A model generated the notes under the pieces. The model ran no database searches and was not told the DNA's origin. It saw only the letters and a program-made list of their open reading frames with translations. From Callaeas wilsoni (Eukaryota > Chordata > Aves > Passeriformes > Callaeidae), in assembly GCA_013398955.1 (NCBI GenBank), contig VWPU01009583.1, forward strand, positions 248,001 through 312,000: DNA of 64,000 bases. Reading direction: 5' to 3'. Every line of letters starts with the position of its first letter. Positions within the stretch are counted from its first letter, which is position 1. The position numbers and the translations under genes were made by a program. Shown piece after piece: positions 1 to 13,184 of this stretch.

Positions 1-1171
1 TCACTAAGGACACATCACAAACATCTGAATATACAAGAATGCCACACAAGTTTAAAATAGCTTCATTTTATAAAAATCCTGGAGATGGTAAAAAAGAAAA
101 AGGTCCATCAAATACTGCGTTCCATCAGCTTAGCTCATAGGGAAGTTTATTCCTTTTCATTAGTAGAATAGAGTAGAACTTGATCCTTATAAGAAGTCAA
201 GATGCAATACACAAAATATATAGAACTGTATTTAAGTAGTTGACATTGCATAGTTCTTATAAGGTAGATTTCTGCCTACAAACATTTTTTCCTATACTTT
301 TGCACCTTCACCATCAGAAGCTTAGTCCCACAAGGTTAAGTCCAAAGATTCAGCTGTGCTGAGCCTGTTAGCCAAACTGTTAACACTAGGCCTGTTATAT
401 CAGTGTGTTCACATCAGTCCACGAGAAAGACATCAAGATGAATGGTAGAACCTATTCAGCCTGGCCTGCCAGGCTGCCTTACCTGGAGGCAGCCTATCTT
501 GTCAGACAGCATAACAAAGTCAGCTGAGCTCTGTCAGCTCCACCTGCACCACTGAGGACAGATCCAGGCTGTACTTTATGCTTGCAGTTTTATTTTTATT
601 TTCTGAACTAACAGAAATCCCTATGGATTTAAAATAGCAGGATTATTACAAAGCATGTGTTTAAAAGCTTTGCTCAATGCGGGTCAGAATGGGTAGAATA
701 TTTTAGGTTCCTTCTGGCATTACTGGTCTGAAAAAAGGCTATAGGATCATCCTTCTCCAGAGTTCTAATGTATCACCATAACTGTCATTTTATATGGTGA
801 TTTCACTTTATAAAGTTCATACACAGCTGAACTCTTCTGTTCCGCTCATCTTTAGCAGGCAGGTTGAAATGTACCATTGTGTGATGATGTTAATGACATA
901 TACTTTTCTATTTAAATATTATCTACAGAACAAAACCACAATGTATTTCTCTTTTGAATTTACAGTACTAAAAGTAGCAACACTAGCATCCTTTGTGAGA
1001 TTTTTAGGGGGCTTTTTGCTGCTAAATAATCATCTATAGTGATTTATAAAAATCAAAGTAAGTCACAGACTTTGCCTGGCTGAATCTACATTGTTGTACA
1101 GAATAGAATATGCCTAGGATCATCTTAGTTACAGGAAGACATTATGCTTGTCATGAGCTCTTTGCTGTTTG
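1..1171. other. Unique non-coding sequence
   Basis: No gene or recognisable repeat is visible. The stretch is AT-rich apart from a GC-richer patch at about 430-570. That patch holds a small hairpin with 9-bp arms (471-479 and 487-495) and a 7-base loop, which is about what chance would give in 64 kb. The one open frame over 80 codons (794-1039, plus) has a hydrophobic, low-complexity product and no family resemblance. Confidence 0.6.
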
Positions 1172-1279
1172 TTTTCCCACCAAAAAAAAAAACAAAAAAA
1201 ACCCAACACAACCCCCCCCCAAAAAAACCCCAAACAAACAAAAAAAACCAATACAACAACAACAAAAAAACACCAAAAA
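1172..1279. repeat. A/C-only low-complexity tract
   Basis: The plus strand contains only A and C for about 108 bases, with a single T at 1252 and no G. It is a mosaic of A runs and C runs, including nine consecutive C at 1212-1220 and four at 1228-1231. The minus strand is therefore a G/T-only tract with potential for a G-quadruplex (runs at 1228-1231, 1212-1220 split in two, and 1202-1204, all loops 7 bases or shorter). Open frames on both strands here (about 1110-1377) are by-products of the composition and encode Lys/Pro/Gln-rich or Phe/Val/Gly-rich strings. Confidence 0.85.
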
Positions 1280-1305
1280 GAGACAAAAAAACCCCGCACA
1301 CATGT

Positions 1306-4300
1306 ATTTCTATCACTTGAAAATGTGAAATTGTAGTTTTCATATAATTTTGCTTGCTTTTCTATTCCTTCTTTCACTTCCCCCTAAACACCAGATACCC
1401 TTAAACTCTCTTCTTCCTGCTTTGGAATCCCCAGCGTTGAATTCTGCCAAGCTGAGTATCCATGGTGTTGAGTTCCACTGAGTCATTTTCCTGACTTCTG
1501 ACACTAAATTTAAAGTTGGCACTTCAGAATTTAGCTAAGAAGGATTCTGGCAATGCACCGTAAATTAGAAAGCAGCGTGCTGCAGTCAGAATAAAGGGTG
1601 TCGTTAAAGATGAATCCCTCTCTGTCTCTTTAAATCCTTGAGAAAACACTGGAGAAAAAAAAGGGTGGAAGACAGAAGTGGCCTCTGTAAGGGAAACTTC
1701 ACATCATTTTGAATCCTGTTAACTGTAAGAGAAAAGGTATGGCAAGAAAAATTTCACTACAATCATATTACTGAGATCAGTTGTTCTAAGTCAGTTCCTT
1801 GAAGTGTGTGTTTCCAAAATTCCCCCTGCTTCCATCCCATTTCAGGCATTAAAAACCTGCCTTCCTAAGCAAGGAAAATTTCAGACGACTTAAATGGCTT
1901 TGTATTTCCAAGATAAAAATGTAATTCCTGTGTAAACTTAGGATGACAAATACATAAAAACAGTAATATTAGAGGTAATGAAGATGATGTCACATGGCAG
2001 TGCTATAGAGAAGGATATTCAAACCCATTCAGCTAAGTCCTACTCTAGAATTTTCCACTTCCTTGCAATTTTGATTAAGCAAGGGAATGCCACTAAGAAA
2101 TGGTTTTCTCAGAAGATCCACATGATGGCAATGAAGGTTAATTAGATCACAGCTTTAATTATCACACAATAACGTGAAGGTAATCAGGTTTTTTCTCACT
2201 CACTGTCCCTTGCTTAAGGAATGCTGTCAGTCATAGCACATCTCAGGCTCCAGCTGAGATCACATGGCCACAACATAAAAGAGAAAAAAAAAAAAAGAAA
2301 TCCCATCTGAACCAAGAAAATTACATTAAAAACCTTATAAAATCACAAGCAAGAAAGTGCATGTCAGAAAGACTTTTGAAGGCACACACATTTCTTTTTT
2401 CCATACAGTATCTAGAGTGAATGTTTGATGAACGTCACTTAAGAAAAATCCAGTAAAATTAAACATGGTTATGAGAGAGATAAAATCAATCCTATTTCTC
2501 TAGAGCATAAACTGTATTTGACTTCCCTGGTTTCTCTTTACTACTTTCTCACAAGAAATTACTAGTTTGAAAAGAATGGCATTAGATTATTTGACAGCCT
2601 CTGTTCAGCCCCACAAAGACTGAGACCCAAAGCTTTCTCTCCACCACAAGCACTGGCTGAGCCTTACCCAATAAACCTTACAGTCACTGCCCAAGCATAG
2701 CCATGCTCTTGCTGCAGCCTGCACTTCCTTTGATTGGCCTCCCTACAGGCTGAACATTAGAGAAGCCCCAAACATTGCCAAAATGAAAAACTTCTCCAGA
2801 TAACTTGACTGTGAAGAAACTTTCCATCCGTGTGATTGTTGTTGGATAGCTTGTACGTGGCTCAACAATTGTTAGGAATAGGTTTGGTACAGGGTCTAAG
2901 GGTCCCAGGGTCACACCAGTGAGCACACAGGCTTGCTTTGAGCAAGCTGGTGGTGGTGGCTGCTACTCGTTGCTCCCTGCCAAGAACAGCCCCTTCCCCT
3001 ATACTGACTTCTGATATCCCATGTCCCCAAACTGGTTCGTGAAAACCATCACCAGGGCATTATAATAGACAACTTTATTTTAATGTGAAGACAAAGCTGT
3101 AGTGGAGGGGCATCAACTTGCTTAACACCTGCTCAGTGAGTTCTAATGGCAAGAACTCCAAATTCAAGCGCATAGTTTAGCGGATTGTAACTCAGACGGC
3201 TGTTGCGCATTGAACAGAAAGCACAAAGTTTGAAAGTAACTAGCATGCAGAATTAACTATAAATATTTTACAGTATTAGAGCCAGTAACTCCCCTTATTT
3301 CTGGAGTCATATGCTACACTAGTTTTAACAGCTTATCTTCCATTGACATCAGAAGATTAAAAGAGAAAAAATAAAGGACTACACAAAATTACAATTTTTA
3401 AAACTGTAAGAGAAGTTCATTCAGATGGAAAGGCAAATATGCCCCACATTTGTTCTAAACCCCATCACTAAAGAATCTTTATTGCAATATACTTTCACTG
3501 CATTAAATTTTTTCTTGTATACAGAAGAACTTAAAACAACTGGGATACAATTGTATAGATGCAGATACCTCTCATTTCTAGAATTAAGATAAGCAAGGAA
3601 AAGCAAAAATGCTATTGTCATAATTTGCTGCTTCAAGGCAAATTTTTTTAAAAATTTAATGTGTTCTGATCAAGCAATTTTTCCATTTCATTTCCCTAGA
3701 ATCGTACTGTAGACCTCTACCAGGATTATGAATGCCTTTTACATAGTAGGGTAAGTATCTCAATGGCTATGTGCAGGCAAAAGCCTGCCTGTATAACTAG
3801 TTTAGCAAGTGCAACTGCATGCACTCAGTAAAGACCTCTTATTTCTGGAAATTGGGCCATTTAGTTACATTTGGTCTTTTTGTGACAGTCAGTAACCAAG
3901 TCTGTAAGTACTTGCTTGTTCATGTACACTGCAATTATCCAGTCTTCAGCTACATTGGGGGTTTTTTGCATTTTCACTTGCCATTTCAAATTTCTCCTGG
4001 CTCTGATTAAGTAGACTGTGTCTCAAATGGGAATTCCCTCAGAACTTTGTTTTCCTTTAAGACACCTGCACTCAATGAGAAGAGGCAGCTGCAGTAATAT
4101 TGGCTGTAAAACACACGAGCAGAATGGTGAGATGAGAAAAAGCTTAGGTCAAATTTACATTAGCATTTTAACACCATTTTCAGTATCTGTCTCCTAGCAA
4201 AGAGGAGTACATATGGAATATAAAAGGCTAAAAAGTTTCGTCAATTCAGAACCACAATCAAATTGTAAGTTTTTGCACAAATAAGTCACATTTGACACTT

Positions 4301-7300
4301 CAGTGAGCTAGCAGCTTGTTCAGTTCTAAATGTGATTTCCCTGCTCCTGGAGTTACAATTATCTATGTTTTCTAACAGGAATAGTTTGGACCATGATTGT
4401 GATAGCATGGATATATAACAGATGTTCATAAAATTAAGGTTTAAGCAGACACTACACCCATTTTGTGTTTATTAACCTAAAACCAAATGAAGAAGTAGAC
4501 TCCAAGAGAGGTTAAATCTGATACAAATTGTCAGAAACAAGAAAACCATAATCACAGCTCATATTCATTCTTCAGCTCAGTGGAAAGGCTGTGGATATTG
4601 CAGCCAACATACAACATTATATCAGGTTCTCCGTACCATGTAAAACTCAGGCACAAAAGGCTGCTTTCAGACAAGTTTGCCAAAGAAAGATTGAATTTTC
4701 TTATTGTTTCTCCAGAACAAGACTTCTTATCCAGTCTGACATTGTTTACCTGATTAATCCACTTATTTTGTGGTGGCATAAAGCAATAAGCTGACATGGC
4801 TCTGGCACTTTAGGATCTGATTTTATTTTTTGATGAACATCCATGAAGGTCTCGTTCATTCATCTTATGGTAAAAAACTAGCAGCCTCATTGATACAGCT
4901 CAACTCTGTGGAGTGGTAGCAAAACTTCCACACATAGAAAGTTCACAGCCAATACAGTAAGATGGAAACAGAATATTCCCTGCAGTAAGTCCTAACATTT
5001 ACTGTAATAGCTTGTGTTATCTCCCTTTCCCTTTTCCTCTTTGAGTGTAATATTATGAATAATTAGCCAGACATCAAGTTTATGGACAACATTGTTACTA
5101 TAATTCTTTTATCTAACAACAGGCAATCATTTTCCTAGAGGCTTCTTCCTTCAATTTTTTGGGCTCCTAATCTCTTAACAATGATTCATCCAGCAGATTC
5201 TGTCAAAATCATCTACTTTACTCACACAAAGCTTATCTAAGGAACACCAGCTGCCCCTAGCTGCATGGAGTAGCAACACAAAATTGCCACAATTGCATAT
5301 GATGAATTACATCTTAAATTTCCAGTACTGTATAATATATAAACCAACATGGAATTACATTTTCACAACAGCAGACCATTCTTAGTGGAATTCTATAAAG
5401 CATATTTCTTTTTAACCAACAAGTTGTAATAGGGCTTTGGAGCCCCTGAAAACTATCAGGCAATTCACAATCTATTGTTTCTGTTTATGGGGAAAAAAAT
5501 ACCCTGGAAAGCTTTTTTTTTTAATTTTGTTTAGGGCCCATTGCCACATCAACGTGTGTTGTGCTGAGTGTACTCACTGGAGCCTACAGCTTCAAACTTT
5601 CCCCTGGGTCTCCAAACAGCTGTATTGCTCCTATTCCTACAGAAAAAATGTATGTGTTTGTTCTAAATACGATTTAGAATGGAAAGGGACACCTAAGTTA
5701 GAAGCTCGGGCCACCTTCACCTTTCCAGGGCACTTGTGTACACACGTGGCATACATAAAAGTGCCAGAGTTTGTGTGTGTGAAACTTGCCACACAAGACT
5801 TCACAAATTCTTAAAAACACTGGGGTATTGGTTTGGGGTTATTTAAGTTGCCCTTTCTTTTTGTCCCTTACTCTTCTGTAGCAAACTTGGGTCAAGTAAT
5901 TTTGTACACCATAAGGATTGAAACAAAAGCTTTTTTTTCTTCTAGATGATCCATCCAGTAAACAAAGTCGTTCATGACTTTTCAGTAATGATCACAAGAG
6001 ATATCAAATAAGACTCACACAGTGGGTCAGAAAAGACAACCAAAGAACCAGCAAAAAGATTCTGAAAAGTAACACACATGAAATATTTGACACCCTCAAT
6101 CATGTCACACTGACCATGTCTTTTCTGTTCAGTCACATACACCATTACCAGAGTGACACTGATCTGCATTGACAACACCCTTAACCTGCAAGGGTCACAT
6201 GAAAAGTGCTGAGTAAGGGTAACAAATGAAACACAGCATATACCTTTTAGGATTTAAATCTAATGATAAATTTAAAAACTTAAAATTTATCAAATTTCTG
6301 ATTCATGGGGAAGAAATATTTCTTTTCATCCCAGGAAAGATAACCAGTAAGATCAATATCCAGCATCTGAGGCATAAAGTAGAGCACTGCACATATCAGG
6401 CTCACCAAAAAAGGTGTGCCCATAGCTGTAATGGCCATCTTAAGGATCTGCAGAGTGGAAAAAAAAATAAATAGAAAGCACATTTGCTTGTTCCCTTGCG
6501 TTTCCTGGTTGCTGTAAGTACAGGTGTACTCAACGTGACATGAAATGCAGCCATACGTTTGTTCAGACTTAGAGCAGCTCCATTCAACAGCCAAACTTCC
6601 CACAAGCAGCATCTTCGCACAAATTCACTCTGATAAACATTTAAGCAACTTTCAGTATTATTCTACCCCTTTACATATTCAAGGCATCATATAAAATTCT
6701 TTCTTCAGGTCATTCGACAGAGTAATATATGCTCCATGATAAGTCTATAAAGGTCATATTTTACCACTGAACTGCCTTCAAAAATTGAAGGCACTACTTT
6801 TAGTTAAATCTCCTCATATAAAGAGATTAACTAAGAATAGTACAATTTCTGTAAGATATATTAATCTCATTTTTTATCTTCACCAATAAATAAGAAATAA
6901 GAAAATAAAATTTTGACGTTCTTTAGATTATGATATTCCTACCATGATATTCATTTATGAAACTGTTATCCTGTAGTTTTAAATATCTGCTCTGTTGGCT
7001 CATAAATCATGTCATTTCTGAATTCTACACTTTTTCGTCTTCCATGTTTTCCTTAAATGTATATAGAGAGGCAAAGACTTACATTTTAAAAATCCACAAA
7101 ATTATGAGAGACTTAATTAGATACTTCATGAAACCATAAAAATTCAGTGAGACCACAGAACTATTTAATGATGAATAAAAGGTACCCCCACCAAGTTAAT
7201 CTGCATGTATACAGCCAGGAGTCTCAAAGGTAAGAGAAATTCCCTACTCCACATCTGGTATTTATACCTATAAGAAATGGTATAGCTAGTAATTTTCCAG

Positions 7301-8354
7301 GTTCTTTTTCAAGTTCTCTTTTTTGTAGCGTAGAAACATTCACTTCCGGGAAGAAGCTGAGAAATTTAGCGGAATAGTTTCTATGGACATGGTTCCAATT
7401 CCTGGAAAAGCTGCTGCTTAGGAAATTTGCTCACTACCTCACTCTAAAATCAAGTCTGGCCACAAAAATTGTAATATTTTTACAGATTTCCAAGGAAAAA
7501 CAGTAAAAATAAAAAAGAAAAAGGGAACAAGAGATATGGCTCACAGAACTTTTTCTCTATTCTCCTGCAGTCTTGCAAAGCACTCACTATCATTTGAGAA
7601 AGATGGAAAGCTAAGATGAGAATAGGAAACTTTTGTTTAAAAAAATAAATCATCACGCTAGAAATTGTTTACCATTTAAAAAATTATATCTCACAGCCTA
7701 TTCTTGAACTGAGAAACAGTTCAAAATCCTTTAGAGTTTAGGTGGAACATATCTTTTAGAAGGCTTAGTAAGTTTGGTTCAAATTCATAGCTTCTGAAGA
7801 CAACAAAAAGCCTCCCAGAACCTAATTGTGAGGTTGTCCCAAGCGAAAAGTAGTTAACTGGTATTACACTTCTTTCCAGTTAGCGGACTTGATGAATACT
7901 AACCAGTGAAAGATACAAGGCACAGGAAGGTAACACGAATGACACACTGTGTGATCTCCAGGCAAAGCCAAAGAGCTTTGGACCTGAGCAAATCCTCCTG
8001 AAAAGACTGGGCTGAGTTTTGCCTTGAAAAGAAAAACCTCATGGAACTGAGCTTTTTTTCAGGTTAGGATTTTCACACAGCTTTTACTACTAAGACATTA
8101 CATCTCACCCTGCCACCCAGGGGATATGTGAAGAGTTTGTCAGTCTAAGCACTTTATACACACTGTAAGTAGGAGAGATGGCAAAAAGGGTAGGCAAAGA
8201 GATGTAGAAACAATATATGACACAGGCATGCATTGATGAAGGATAAAGGTACAAGAAACAATAAAATATGGTCTAGCTTCTATGCCCTTAGGGGAGGAGA
8301 TGCTGCCCTGGAGAAAGCTTGAACATAAGCGCAAGGTTCAAATGACTGGGCAGG
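1306..8354. other. Unique non-coding sequence
   Basis: I see no gene or repeat I can name in these 7 kb. Local items: a GC-richer patch at about 2590-3010 with a minus-strand open frame of about 95 codons ending near 2684, product unrecognised; and a 10-bp-arm inverted repeat at 6264-6273 / 6283-6292 with a 9-base AT-rich spacer. Around 5040-5180 the sequence has dense homeodomain-like ATTA/TAAT words, but not enough to call an element. Other open frames (for example 5437-5814 plus, 6280-6612 minus) look like chance. Confidence 0.55.
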
Positions 8355-8715
8355 TGGTGTAGTTTAATCTTAGCTGGCAACTAAGCACCACATAACCACT
8401 TCCTCACTCCCACACCAGCAGGATCAGGGAGAGAATCTGAAGAGTAAAAGTGAGAAAACTCATGGGTTGAGTTTGCAATATGCCTTTGGTCAGTGTGAGT
8501 CAGCTGTCCTGTGTGTCCTTTCCCAACTTCTCGTGCACCCTCAGCTTCCTCGCTTTTGGGGTGGAACAAGGACCAGAAAAGACCTTAACTCTTGTGTTCA
8601 GCAATAACTAAAACATCCCTGTGTCACCAAAACTGTTTCCAGGACAAATGCAGAACACAGCTCTGTATCAGCTACTATGAAGAAAATTAACTCTACCCCA
8701 GCCAAAACTTGTACA
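8355..8715 (-). mobile_element. Solo LTR of an avian endogenous retrovirus (probably ERVL-like), internally deleted
   Basis: Read on the minus strand, this begins TGTAC at 8715 and runs through a purine/pyrimidine pattern I recognise as the 5' part of a very common avian LTR: a TTTTGGCTGGG-type opening, then the GAAGAAAATTAA complement, then a block around an ACAGGGATGTTTTAGTTATT motif. It ends with the family's typical GCTTAGTTGCCAGCT stretch and a terminal CA at 8355. Both outer ends fit the family. The middle is missing: the 3' block beginning with the complement of ACTCATGGGTTGAG joins almost directly to the ATATGCCTTTGGTCAG block, so the segment that in longer copies carries the central U3/R region is absent. 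No partner LTR or internal gag/pol sequence occurs nearby, so it is a solo or truncated copy. Flanking target duplications are not clear (GCAGG against TCAGC). Class assignment to ERVL is from memory and uncertain. Confidence 0.8.
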
Positions 8716-11700
8716 TCAGCTACAAAAATAAAAATACCATTTCAATGAAAATGTTTCAATGCTGAGAAGTTTATTTTGTTCTATATGAGGATAAAACAGG
8801 CATTTTCCAGAAAGTTTAACATAAATTTAAGGAGAGACTGCTGAAAGAGAAGCAATCAGTACTTGGTAATTCACCTGGATCCAGATTTCCCATACCATAA
8901 AAACTTTTGCATCTTGACCAGAAGCAAAAATACTGATCAAGGTCACCAAAGTCCTTGATGATACCGATGCTATTAAGCCCTTTGTAATGAAAAAGTTTCC
9001 ACCAGAAATTCCTTGGTGTTTTCTATTTTTAATTGGCTTCTCGATAGCTTTCACAACATCCTGGTACCATCACGCTGCATCTCAGACATATTTGGTTCCA
9101 CTTATGTTAGCAAAAATAAGACATCTTTTGAAAGGACCAGCACTGTGCCTTGTACACATCATGAAAGAGGAAATCAGTTTGTAGCTTAAAAGAAGATACA
9201 ATAGAGACTTGAACTATACTTTTTTGTTGAAGATAAAATAAAAGGTCTAAAAGCAACACACTGCCCCTGTCTCCCATACTTCTGCCCCATGACAGAAGAG
9301 TGTAAAAGGCTGTATGACAAAAGCTAACCCTCTTCCTCTATTCCCCAATCAAGAGTTATATACATTACTACCACTGAACATGTAAAAATTAAAGATATCA
9401 AGGTAGTCATGTCCTCCTTGCATGTAAGTTTCCTCATAATCTGTTTTGGGCTTAATTGAACAATTCTTTAGGCTTTAGTACTACAGGTTTTCTGAAGAGT
9501 AAAAGTAAAGAGAAGCTTCCATAAGTGTAAAATACAGCAAATATGGTTTAAATATTACATTCTACACAAATTTCCTTTCTGACAGTCAGATCTGGTTTTC
9601 CATTTATCTACTATACACAGTGGTAAATGTCTATATCCTGAAATTATGAAGAACACAACATTAGAGTTCAGTCACTGATCACTACAGTCAATCATATGCA
9701 AAACCCGGTGGACCTTGTTAGATATGGCCAATGTCTATAAAGGTTTACTAAGATAAATCTGATAAAGCATCTTTGTTCTACAATTATTATTTCAATGAGG
9801 ACATTGAAATGTGTCTGCATAAAACAAGAGTTAGTTTACTGTCTAAAAAAAAATCCAAGTAGACAAATATTTTAGTTAATGGACTAACATTAATTGAGAA
9901 ACAAATTAGTCATGATACATTTGCAATCCACCTGCATGCATAAAACATTAGGAATATTTTGAGCAATCAAAACAACCAGGTCTGTTTAATAGCTCACTTG
10001 TTCCAATTATAAGAACCTACCACAAAAAGGGAAAAAAATCCTGTTCTTAAGTACTGTAATATTTAGTGCTCTGCTAGGTCCCCTGTTTTTTGCAGATATG
10101 CATAGCCACAAAATATCTTGAAATATCTGCAGCCATTTATTTTTTGGTTTCATACATAATATTCCTGAAGCAAATGCAAGAGAAAACAGGGGGGGTATTT
10201 TCTTGAAAAAAAAATCTAGTAAATTACTATGTTTATAGACTGGTCTTACAACCACAGCCTACCATAATCAGGTAAAAGAGGAAACATTGTCATTTCAGAT
10301 CCCTTTTTTACTCTCTAAGTAATTTCTGAGAATTTGAGAGCATTTCTAACAGGGGCCACATAAATAATGCCATCATTAAGCAGTATTAGGCATAACATGT
10401 ACACAAGACACCCATCCGGGGAGATGGCTCTCGAATTTACCATCAGTTGTGTTACATTAAAGAATACTAGTCTGCATTTTTAGTACCCATTCTCACACTT
10501 CCAGACTTATTTTCAGTAAAAAGGGTGCCACTAACCTCTTTGAATGTTCCCTCCCTTTCTGAAGATGATATTACCGTGGCTTTAAGGCATTAATGTTCAG
10601 CTGAGTTGTCTAAAAACTACTCAGGAGTGCCTTTGTGTGCTGTAATTACAACTTCTCTCTGCAATGCAGACTCGGATATGAAATAAGCAATATGAACATA
10701 GTGCCTCCACAGCTTGCCTCTAGCTTTTCTCTCCCTAGGCATTATTTGGATGTAGTCTTCTTCTAATTGTAACTCAAAATTACTCTTTCTGCAATTCTTG
10801 CGCAAAGGTTGAAGATAATGTAATTTTACACCTGCTGCAGGCAATCCTGTATATTCAACAGTTAATTTGTTCAGTCATCCAGAAAGATTTCAGCCTTATT
10901 CAACCTTGCCTAGACCTCAGTCCCCTGTGCTGTACCAGAGACATGTGTTTTTGTTACATGAGCTGTCCCAGAACACAGAGTGGAATTTCAGAACCTGAAG
11001 ATGTGGGTCAAATAACATGCAGCATATGAGTTTCCTCAGATCATGGGAACACACCTTTATAATTAATTAATGCCAAAACTGGAGGGAAAAGAGTAGGGTG
11101 TTTGCTCTGCAGACCTTGCCCCACTCATAAAGCCAAAAGCCATCGCAACGAATGCTTTTGTGGAATTCTTCACATAAAAGCATGGTGGCACACATTACGA
11201 AGCAGGCATGTCTGAGAAGAAATGTGTCATTTCCCTGCTTGTCATAATCATAACTCCATCCCCATTATAACACACTTCTGAAGGCTTTTGTACGTCCAAA
11301 CAGTGTACACTTTTAAATACGAATGTATATATTAGACATACATATTATATATAACATGTACATATTAAAGTGTACATATCAGAGAGATACATGCCAAATA
11401 CCCTGGGTTACGTCCATCTTCACAAAAACTTCATGCACACAAAGGCAAAGTTTTACAGGTACATTTACCCAGCTTGCTTTCGTGTCGGAAGGGAATTTTA
11501 TAGCTGACAGTTAACCTGTTTGAAAGAAGAAATTTTCTGCAGCAAGTGTCACCAATTATTCTTGCAAGGCTTTGATCACCATTCTTGGTACTACAAAGAA
11601 AGATGCAAATCTTCTTATTGCCACACCTCTATTTTCAGACTGAATGAGTAATGGATTCCTCCAGTTAATAAATGAACAAGCAATTGGCAGCAGGTTTCAA

Positions 11701-12289
11701 GACTAATTCTTTTGGCAGTTCTACAGAAGCAGACACAGAATGTCTCTCTTCTCACTTTGCTCTAACCACAGAAAAATAAGTTGCAAAAAAAGTTTCCTCA
11801 GATTGCCTTTACAAATTCAATAGCTTTGTGCAGCTTTTATCTTTACACTGTGGAAACACTAACAATGAACTAAGCTGAAAAAATATGATGATCTAATTCC
11901 AAGCAATGACAGTGGTCTAGGCTGTACCTGTAACAGAGTCTAAACGTGATTTAATTGCTCTTTTATCTTTTTTTCCTTTCTTCCTTTTTCTGCCGTTTAC
12001 TCAAGATAGTCTCCATTTTCCAGGATTAATAAAGATACCTTTCCATGTGCTGCAGTGATCCTCCGAGACAGGGGAGGTGAGAGTGCGTAAGCACTGTCTG
12101 ACTGAAGGAATTTCTATGGAAAACCCAAAAATGCACCACAGACAACACCCAGAAGACAGTGCTCTTGAAGGTTCTTGGCAGTAAACTCAATCATCTTCAA
12201 TCCCTACATTACCAGCCTTGTTTCTTCCAATTCTTTACGTAACCAAACACTGGCAATAATAAAGTCTTGGAAAACACAGGGTGATATTT
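8716..12289. other. Unique non-coding sequence
   Basis: No gene or nameable repeat seen. The segment 11321-11380 is an imperfect AT/ACAT-rich low-complexity patch with repeated TACATAT words. Open frames are all under 85 codons and unrecognisable. T-rich strings such as 11960-12000 have no polarity that would suggest an exon boundary with a matching partner. Confidence 0.55.
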
Positions 12290-12610
12290 GAAGAATATTT
12301 TACGTTGCCAAGAATTAATTTCCTGACAGGATTAACAATAGCTGCATATTTTTAAGTATAAACTACCTACCAGGGCTAAAGAACAAAAAAAAATGGTTGA
12401 TTCTCAGCTTTTCTGTACTTTTTTCCTATGAAAGTTTCCTCTCTGATGAATCCTTGGTTAAAATAATTTCATTGGATAATGGCAGACAAATGGATCAACA
12501 AGCAGTGATTATGGGGCAAGCTGATCTGACTAATATTTTATTAACCCACAGATTTATTAGTCTGTGTATTATTTATAATAATTAGGTTATTAGATTTGGG
12601 AGCTTATGAG
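12290..12610. promoter_or_regulatory. Candidate conserved non-coding element
   Basis: About 320 bases with the texture of vertebrate conserved non-coding DNA: few simple repeats, and many AT-rich homeodomain-like words (TTAATTTCC, TAATATTTTATTAA, TAATAATTAGG) mixed with E-box or nuclear-factor-like words. A local inverted repeat, CACAGA...TCTGTG, lies at about 12549. This is appearance only; no conservation data were used. Confidence 0.2.
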
Positions 12611-13184
12611 GGAACACTCAGGACATTCTCAGGGAGCAGCCCAGGACTACCTGACTCTTGGTTTTCTTTCTAAAGCAATGCTGCCCCCATCTGGGAGTAC
12701 AACCTGGAACCTAGTGCTGCTTACAGCACTTGCTCTATTCATACAGAAATGCATTAATCGTATGGATAAATTTACTAAAAAGATATATTCCAGTATAACA
12801 TACTTAAGAAATTCTTCATGACTCAAAATACTTCAACTCAAAATTTATAGACAAGTGCTTAAAGCCAGTGATCTGAAAATCAATATTTTTTTTTCCTACT
12901 GGATACATGCACAGTGATTGAATATAAGGGAAGTGTACTTTGGAGCATGTTACGGATAAGTAATGCTAAATATTTTTTATTACAAATTTATTGAAAGCAG
13001 ATTCTTCTCTAAGACAATATCAGAACCAAGTTTAAAAAGCACAGAATGCAATTCCATTTACTAATATATATAATTGTGATACATAATCAATACAAAACCA
13101 TACTTGTTGATATTTTGTGATCAGTATTAACATAACACACCAAATTCAGTCAATGCAACAATTAAGTCATAATGGTCTACAGAG

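Noticed and set aside
471..495. 9-bp-arm hairpin with 7-base loop
   Set aside because: About two such hairpins are expected by chance in 64 kb; no other support.
1110..1377. Open frames across the A/C tract on both strands
   Set aside because: Produced by the low-complexity sequence (Lys/Pro/Gln or Phe/Val/Gly strings).
5437..5814. 125-codon plus-strand open frame
   Set aside because: No family resemblance, and no splice or promoter signals beyond the expected background.
6264..6292. 10-bp-arm AT-rich inverted repeat
   Set aside because: AT-rich arms with a 9-base spacer; plausible by chance at this composition.
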